Under the pieces are notes generated by a model that was not told where the DNA came from, did no database searches, and saw only the letters and a program-made list of their open reading frames with translations. From contig NC_052613.1 of NCBI RefSeq assembly GCF_016545825.1, positions 53,488,112-53,552,111 of the forward strand: DNA of 64,000 nt. Reading direction: 5' to 3'. This document shows positions 57,400 to 64,000 of the stretch, piece after piece. The DNA comes from Eucalyptus grandis. Lineage: Eukaryota; Streptophyta; Magnoliopsida; Myrtales; Myrtaceae. Position numbers and translations under genes: made by a program. Each line of letters begins with the position of its first letter. Within the stretch, counting starts at the first letter, position 1.

Positions 57400-59500
57400 A
57401 AAATTTATCAATCATTCAATTTTTTAAAATTAGATAATCAAGGATCTTCATATGTCCACCTATCATCCGCAAATTTGATTATTCCTTGCCGAATTGCTTC
57501 TTGAATTATTTTCTTGAAAACAATACAATTAATTGTATGGTGCCACTTGCAGTATTTTTTGTTTACTAAATCTTCTTTACTTAGGATAAATGGCTTTCGG
57601 TAAATTTTATCATGCCATCTTTTAAGAATAATTTGAAAATTTCATGCAACTTAATAATGTTGAATGAGTAAGCTTGAGTGTCTTTAGCACTAGCCGATCT
57701 TGTCATTATTTTGGCACGCTTTGAGGATCAACAAACGTAAGACTTATTGACCATTATTTTTGCCACATTTACTTTAATATTTAAATTCCGATGGTACTTT
57801 GACTCATAATTTTCTAATAAAGCTTTCTTGTAACTGCTTGATATGGCCATTTATCATAATCTTTTAACAGTTGCTCATACTTATACTCTTGTTGGTCCTA
57901 AGCAAGACCTTAAAAGACTTTGACATCCCGGAAACAGACGGAATAAAGGGAGAGGTTCTCCCTCGATAAAAATAGAACCCCCACGAGGGGCCTGGCCTCA
58001 AGGGAAACTCCAAAAGGATTTCCCAGGGTAACCCCACTTGAATTCCTGCGACGCCTTCTCCCTTGAAACACAAGGGCGTTGACGGACCGACGTCCGTCCG
58101 TCCATCCACCCGCGGGAGTTTTCCCTCGGACCTTTCATTTGGTCCTTGACATAACCTTAAACTACAGCGCTCCGGGGGGGACAACCCTGATAACAAGGCC
58201 CCACACGGCTGAGTAATGCCGTGCCTCCCAGACATTCTCCGGGCCCGAAGGTCATATGAGGGTAGTCCCCTTTTCTCGGGGGAAGAAAAAGATACCAGTT
58301 GGGGGGAAAGTCCTGCCCCCCGGAAAACACATAAGAACCAAGCATGGTCCTAAGCAAGACCTTAAAAGGCTTTGACATCCCAGAAGTAGACGGGATAGAG
58401 GGAGGGGTTCTCCCTAGAAAAAAATAGAACCCTCACGAGGGGCCCGGCCACAAGGGAAACCCCCAAAAGGGGTTTCTCAAAGTAATTCCGCCTGGATCCC
58501 CGCGTGATGCCTTCCCCCTTGAAACACAGGGGCGTGGTACAGGGAAATGAAGGGTCTCCTCCCCTCATACTCTCATTGCCCATAGAAATAAATCGGCATC
58601 TTGGCCTTCAAACATTTCTTGTAGTTTAATTTTAACCCATTAAAAGCCAAATTTGTGAATGGTTTATCCAAAATTGAAGTAAGACATCTATTTTTAACCT
58701 TCTTAAACCAAGCAATAAATTGATTGACTAACTCACTATCATGATAATAAACTCTTGGTATCGTTCTATAAAATTAAGTATGGAATTTTCTTCCTATTTT
58801 TGCCCCAATTACACTCCAAATAATGTGATAAACTAGTGTGCCACGTAAAAGAAATTTTGATAAAGACAAAGGAAATAACCCAAGCCGTAGAAACTCAATT
58901 GTCCTTCCTTCCCACACTTGGCTATAGATCAAATGATGCTCTTGGAAAATTCTGGTTATATTCGGGATGTGGCTTCCTATAATAATAATATGCCTATCTA
59001 ATCCTAATTGTTGTATCTAACCCTAATTGTTGTCGAATATTCTTCAACAAAATGTGCTAAATTCAATTATGGATTTGGTTAACCATCTTTCCCCTTGGCG
59101 ATGATGCTAATCTTGCTGGATTATCTATGTTAATCGACATGTTAGGTGCAATAGCAATAGTCATATTGGGTGGTACCAATGGAGCCCATTGAACTTATAC
59201 TTTAAACATTTTGTAGTTGACTAGCCCATCGACCAATTTGATTTGCCAAATTATTATTACCACTATGTTTATTTTGGTCAACATTAGCATAATTATTCTC
59301 ATTATTTTGCCTTGATGAGAAGATTTGGACATTTGCTTGATTCTTATGGGGGTTGCTTATGCTGACCAAAGCATCAATAAATGGGGAGAGACTAGGAACA
59401 TACTCCGTTACCATTGGATTGATTTGGACTAATGTGATTGAACAATCCTGATCTTGATAGAGCATTGTTTATAGTGTTAATGGGCTCGATCACATCGAAT
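57400..59500 (-). pseudogene. Broken retrotransposon gag
   Basis: Read right to left: a fragment at 59465-59202 (with NNNLANQIGRWASQLQNV), a gag-core-like stretch near 58760-58590 (INQFIAWFKKVKNRC, then LAFNGLKLNYKKCLKAKMP), a piece near 57885-57830 (EYKYEQLLKDYDKWPYQAV), and a zinc-knuckle-like segment near 57575-57430 (KKYCKWHHTINCIVFKKIIQ). The order matches a plant Ty3/Gypsy-type gag. Stops and frame changes interrupt it and the nested element at 57890-58566 splits it. It is non-functional. Confidence 0.5.
57890..58566. mobile_element. TRIM-like element nested in the gag remnant
   Basis: Direct repeats of about 190 bases at 57893-58079 and 58345-58535 (offset 452) both begin 'tggtcctaagcaagacctta' and contain 'gggaaac(t/c)cc' and 'ttgaaacaca(a/g)gggcgt'. 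An internal segment of about 265 bases lies between. Short terminal direct repeats with a tiny non-coding interior are the hallmark of TRIMs. A possible target duplication ATACTCT occurs at 57883-57889 and 58567-58573. The G+C content is much higher than in the host element. A tandem repeat fragment of a larger element is the alternative. Confidence 0.45.
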
Positions 59501-60386
59501 ATGTGACTCACAATTTAGTTAGCCATATTTTTTTGTCGTTCTTCAAGCAATCTTCTCATGGTAGAAGCCATGTGGGAATTTGGAGCAGAATCCCTTAACT
59601 GCTCTTCATTCTAATGTCTTGGAAGATCAATTATTCCGTGTTGATTTCCTTCGACCAATCTCCCATCGCTAAAGATTAAGAATTGGCAACAACCTCGTCA
59701 CCAATTCATGACATTATTATTGGTGTCAACAACACTATCGAACTCCTATTGGTTTCTAGTTTTTGTCATGGTAGTCTCCTCGAATCAATAAAATCGGGCC
59801 CCACCAGGCATATCCAAAAACTGTTTCACCAAAAACGTGATGAATATCATTCGAAAATATTTATGGATGGATATGCGAATCGACAAAGGTGGTGAATGGT
59901 CTTTTCAAGTTGTGAAATTCCACCAAAAAATCATCGATTCTAGTCAAGTAGTCAATTATCTCATTTGTCGATAATTTCTGCTGTTCACCGAACTCTGCTA
60001 TTATCAATTAAATCTCTCACTTATCGTTCACAACTAACAGTTGGTCATTCGTGGGTGTCGGCTATGGCACGTATTAGTGATCTCTAATTGAATTAGTGTA
60101 ATGTGTCCTCCTGGGCTTGGTCGAAAACATTTCAATCCGTGACCCGACTCGTTTCGACTTCCTCCCGTGAGCTCCAAACCAAAAGCTTCTTCGATCGGTG
60201 AATCTTTTGCTTTGCATGTACACGGTGTTTCCTTCCTTTTCATGACTGAGCCAGTAACCACAGCCCTTGAACAAGGCAAACAATCGGATTACCGATTATT
60301 ACGCGAAGCGCGCCGGAACAAAGGAGTGCGGAGCCAACAGACGGACCGAACGTCGAATTTCCACTCATTCCCGATGATATTCCTCG

Positions 60387-60394
60387 GCATATTC
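60387..60394. promoter_or_regulatory. P1BS motif (distal), GDPD1 promoter
   Basis: GCATATTC matches GNATATNC, the palindromic binding site of PHR1-type MYB factors that switch on phosphate-starvation genes. It lies 510 bases upstream of the GDPD ATG. Confidence 0.5.
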
Positions 60395-60605
60395 CCCAAA
60401 AATCTCTGTGATCGTCCCACGTGGAGTGTGGTTAACGTTAACAGTTATCTTAGGAAGGCAATTTAAAGCTGCCCGAATAATTCTTGGGGACTACATGGAG
60501 ATGGAGATGAAGACGGAGATGGAGCACCGCGAAATGTGGAAAATTCGAGATATTGTATAATCTCCAGATCACAGAGCCTCACGGGAGAGGGAGAGAGAGA
60601 GAGTG

Positions 60606-60613
60606 GCATATTC
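60606..60613. promoter_or_regulatory. P1BS motif (proximal), GDPD1 promoter
   Basis: A second GCATATTC, about 160 bases upstream of the predicted TATA box and right after a short (GA)n tract (60591-60603). Confidence 0.55.
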
Positions 60614-60765
60614 CTCCAGAAAAACAATGTCTTGTGTCTCTAGCCTCTTCCGATTGGAACCCTCTTCGAACATGCGCGACACAAAAAGAGATGATGTCGA
60701 AAGATCCTGATAAACTCCCATAACAAAAGACTATTTTCTCTTTTTTCTCCTTTTGGCTCCAACAC

Positions 60766-60903
60766 TATAAAAACCGCTTCTTTCTTCTGTGATTTACACG
60801 AGACTGTATCGCGGTTCGTTCTTTCTTCTTCCTCCTCTTCTTCTTCTTCTTCTTTGCTCTGTTCCTCTCTGTAAACGTTGAAAAGAAAAGAAAAGAACAA
60901 GGA
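60766..60903 (+). promoter_or_regulatory. GDPD1 TATA box and leader
   Basis: TATAAAAA at 60766-60773 lies 131 bases upstream of the ATG. The leader has a CTT/TTC triplet run (about 60826-60854), common in plant 5' untranslated regions. Confidence 0.55.
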
Positions 60904-63890
60904 ATGGCTCTGAAAGCAGTTCACGTCTCCGACGTTCCGAGCCTCGATAGAGTCCCGGAGACCGCCGCATTAGACCTCTCTTCCCAGTCCCGCTTCCTTC
61001 GAGGTGCGTAAGCTACGGATGGCTAATTTATCCTGGCTTTACTCTTCTTCCTTCTTTCCTATCGTTTTGAGCTTATTGCGATTGATATTGGGTCGACGTT
61101 CTTTCGGCATGTAGAAGCGAACAAGGTGGACGATGAGCCGAAGAAGATGTTGGTGATCGGACACAGAGGAAGCGGGATGAACGTGGTGCAATCGAGCGAT
61201 GGGAGGATGCGAGCCATCAGAGAGAACTCGATCCGCTCTTTCAACGCCGCCGCCGCTTTCCCCGTCGACTTCGTCGAATTCGACGTTCAGGTAGGACACG
61301 ATCCCTTAACGCATTAGCTTTTCCTTGTTGATATGGAGCGCGCAATTAGCGTTGGGAAAAAATGAGAATTTGCCGTTCTTGTTATAGAATACGTAGCGGT
61401 TTCGCGACAAGAAAAATGTTCTGAGAGCGTTTTAGGAGAGTTGTCGAGGTGATCGGAGACGGGGTGGGATGAGGCGTCGCCGGCGGGATTCGCCGGCGGA
61501 TGATTAGGGAGGAGACGGGGTTCTTGAATTGCGGAGACTTGAAACCGAGCCCTGGTTCCTGGGGAACTACACGTGACACCGACGGAGAGTTTCCTGCCTT
61601 TCTGTCCCTACTCGCCGCGAAAGCGTCGCTTCTTCCAGAAAAAGAAAAAAGTTTCAGTCCAAGACCGAGATCGAAACACGTAAGAGGGTGAGGTAACGGG
61701 GCGTTACAGCTTCCTGTCACCTGTCCTGTCCTGTCCTGTTCAAATCTGTGGTCCTGACCGGAATCAAGAAAACAACAAATGAATAGATAGATTCGCTGAA
61801 CCGGAGCGCGAAATCAAGATGATGCGATAAATCATTTTTTGACCAAAACCCATCATGATCTATGAGATTCAATCTAGTGGACTGGTTCCATTTATCGAAC
61901 CATCACGGCTTAAGGTGATGACACCATTCTTGAGAGATGATGATCTTCTTTTCGGGCAAACTGTGGATGTATGTGACAGCCCTGTCAGGATCCTAGACCG
62001 GTTCAGTTTGCAAGTTTCAAAATTTTCCAGCTTCCTCCATCCAGTGAACAAAATTAACCCCGATCAAATCTGATGAATTTCATGCATTGCGCCTATATAC
62101 CGATGAATTTCCAGTTCTTCGACTCTTGTCTAGATATTAAATCCCTTCCGTGCTTTCTCCTAATCAAAATCCGCTGGTTGTTGGTCAAAAACCTGGAGCT
62201 CGAGCTCCGTTTCGTATTCAAAGCTGAAACTAGTGAAATCATGTCAATGAAGTAATTGAGCTGTCCATTTTAAGATTTTTCTCTTCCTTTGTTGTAGAAT
62301 TTCTTCTCTCGAAATTTCTGGGGACTGATTAGTTTTACTTGCTGGTGTTTTTCTGTTTTTCTCTTGCTTAAACTAATTGGTGATCATCGAAGAGCCCCGT
62401 AGAAGCAACTGTGTTGTAAACCGAAAAACAAAACTGTTTTTGTAGGTGACCAAAGATGACTGCCCAGTCATTTTCCATGACAACTTCATCCTCTCCGAAC
62501 TCAAGGTTGGTAGTCCTCGTTGTTTGCAATTCACTTTCTTTTGTGCACCTAATTGACTGATCTAACTATTTTAATGGCGTTTCTTTCCTTCTTTTTTTCT
62601 GATTATATGCTGAATTTGGTCCTTGGTCGCAGGGAGGGATAATTGAGAAAAGGGTCACGGACCTCAACTTAGACGAATTTCTCTCATACGGACCACAAGA
62701 TTCGCCTGAAGAGGTAATCCGATTGTCGTCCATTTTGTGTCCCTGTTCACTATTCATTAGTTTCTTTGTCTCAGCAAGATAAGTGAAAGAAGAATGGCTT
62801 ATGATTTGACCATGCGTTTCGAATTTCAGGTAGGAAAGCCTCTCTTTAGGAAAACCAAGGATGGGAGGATTTTCGAGTGGAAGGTTGAGAATGATGCTCC
62901 TCTATGCACCTTGCAAGAAGCATTCAAGAAAGTCGATCCCTTGATTGGCTTCAACATCGAATTGAAGTTTGACGATCAGATTGAGTACAAAGAAGAAGAA
63001 CTCACCTGCGTTCTTCAAGTTATTCTCAAGGTATGCTCTTAGGATATACAGATATTCTAGTCTTCGGTTGATCTTTGTCCTTCTAAGTACATAAAGTCAT
63101 GATTTTTCTGGAGCAGGTAGTAAGCAATTATGCCAAGGACAGGCCTATTCTGTTCTCAAGTTTCCAACCTGATGCAGCCATTTTGATCAGGAAGCTGCAA
63201 AGCACTTACCCGGTAAGATCACTCTCGATTGAAGGGTTTTGCTCGTCAAGTATCCGATTCTATAGATAACAGGCAGGAAAAATGGGCTTCAAGAAATCTA
63301 ACTATTAGATGATCATCCATGAACAACCCATTTTCATACTTGGCGATTGACTTTTAACTCAGGTATTCTTCCTCACTAATGGAGGAACCGAAATTTACAA
63401 GGACGTGAGAAGGAACTCGTTGGACGAGGCAATAAAGGTATGTTTAGCTGGTGGACTGCAAGGTATCGTGTCCCAAGTAAAAGCCATCTTCAGAAATCCC
63501 TGTGCCATCAACAGAATCAAGGAGTCCAGTCTCTCCCTAATCACCTACGGCCAGCTTAAGTGAGCTCTTTCTCAATGCTTCTCTTTTTTCCCCTTTTCTT
63601 TCTGTCTTACAAGGGCAAAACAATTTCCATTTCGCCACCTCAACTGATGATATATGCTTATGAACAGTAACGTTGCCGAGGTCGTGTACATGCAATATCT
63701 GATGGGAATTGAAGGAGTGATCGTCGATTTCATTCCAGAGATCACAGAGGCCATCTCAGACATCATGGGTCCTGCCAAGGAGGGGAAGGGAGAGACGGCT
63801 TCAGTTGAGGAGGCCAAAGCCAAGCCCCACTTTTCGCAGCACGAACTCTCTTTCCTGCTGAAGCTTATACCAGAGTTGATAAAGTCCTGA
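60904..63890 (+). CDS. GDPD1: Glycerophosphodiester phosphodiesterase, GDPD1-like, 377 aa, 8 exons
   Basis: GDPD enzymes hydrolyse glycerophosphodiesters, the products of phospholipid deacylation, to glycerol-3-phosphate and an alcohol. Arabidopsis GDPD1 is plastidial and induced by phosphate starvation to recycle lipid phosphate. Exons: 60904-61003, 61115-61290, 62446-62505, 62633-62713, 62830-63030, 63117-63212, 63363-63559, 63668-63890; all GT-AG, frame continuous. Active-site landmarks: IGHRGSGMN (His50, Arg51), the metal-binding EFD (Glu88, Asp90), IFHD (His103), FNIELK in the middle, and FFLTNGGTE plus EGVIVDF near the end. The MALKAVHVSDVPSLDRVPE start and SFLLKLIPELIKS end match GDPD1. 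The gene is complete; only its 3' flank is cut by the window edge. Two P1BS motifs upstream agree with phosphate control. Confidence 0.93.
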
Positions 63891-64000
63891 AGGGTCTGTA
63901 AAGTATTGAGAAAGAACCGACTTCTGTGATACCCGTCTGAACATTTCAGGAAGTCTAAAAGGCCCTCAATGTGCTTTTATCACCCCCAGGGCTCTGTTCT

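Larger units (their letters stand above)
56760..60070 (-). mobile_element. Decayed LTR retrotransposon (Ty3/Gypsy-like), minus orientation
   Basis: Two direct repeats flank the block: about 56765-57380 and about 59820-60065. They share 'tttcac(t/c)aaaaac', 'tcaatgac/tcat(t/c)t', 'aactct.(t/c)tattatc(g/a)att' and a terminus reading, on the minus strand, T(T/C)GACACCCA(T/C). They look like LTRs with a deletion in the right one. Gag-like remnants lie between on the minus strand; no reverse transcriptase, RNase H or integrase was seen. The interior is therefore deleted or was never autonomous. Confidence 0.5.

Noticed and set aside
57864..58583. Frames of 73-123 codons on the minus strand
   Set aside because: They read through the two direct repeats of the TRIM-like element and repeat each other.
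61500..62073. Open frames inside GDPD1 intron 2
   Set aside because: They interrupt a well-supported exon chain and lack homology to the family; the intron is simply long.

Overview
The window looks like nuclear DNA of a dicot plant, most likely a woody species. The genes have canonical GT-AG introns, leaders rich in CT/GA, AT-rich intergenic DNA, and many short non-autonomous transposons and SINEs. The abundance of elements carrying 'GTTTGGTAACG' termini with GC-rich cores would fit Myrtales, but I cannot prove the lineage from sequence alone. No bacterial, organellar or viral gene set and no CRISPR array is present.

Layout: 1-1.8 kb, first coding exon (minus strand) and GA-rich leader of a probable GYF-domain (EXA1-like) gene that continues off the left edge. 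2.2-6.0 kb, a tandemly duplicated segment whose two copies carry different Tourist-like insertions. 6-10.5 kb, intergenic DNA with a foldback element. 10.57-11.10 kb, an intronless SAUR gene (minus). 11.1-15.5 kb, intergenic. 15.5-24.6 kb, a second tandem duplication of about 3 kb units with no gene of its own. Its second copy has gained a minisatellite-like block, an insert carrying a broken chloroplast ribosomal protein S20 gene, a Tourist-like MITE and a SINE. 25.5-26.2 kb, a long-TIR MITE. 27.5-35.0 kb, a complete 19-exon MORC ATPase gene (plus). 35.5-37.6 kb, an intronless EXO70B1 gene (minus), tail to tail with MORC. 38-47 kb, repeat-rich intergenic DNA including a near-perfect palindromic element and a second SINE. 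48.2-53.2 kb, a complete 5-exon PBS1 kinase gene (plus). 53.98 kb, tRNA-Gln(UUG). 56.7-60.1 kb, a decayed LTR retrotransposon with gag remnants and a nested TRIM-like element. 60.9-63.9 kb, a complete 8-exon glycerophosphodiester phosphodiesterase gene (GDPD1-like, plus) with two P1BS phosphate-starvation motifs upstream.

The genes are independent eukaryotic transcription units, not an operon. Four of them (the EXA1-like gene, MORC, EXO70B1, PBS1) belong to families with established roles in plant immunity. EXO70B1 and PBS1 are both monitored by NLR receptors in Arabidopsis. Whether this proximity means anything is open. I did not find a convincing new molecular system. The most informative structures are the two tandem duplications, in which one copy preserves the empty site of an insertion in the other, and the captured RPS20 fragment.

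Exon boundaries were traced by hand from splice signals and reading-frame continuity. Family assignments rest on remembered protein motifs, not on a database search.
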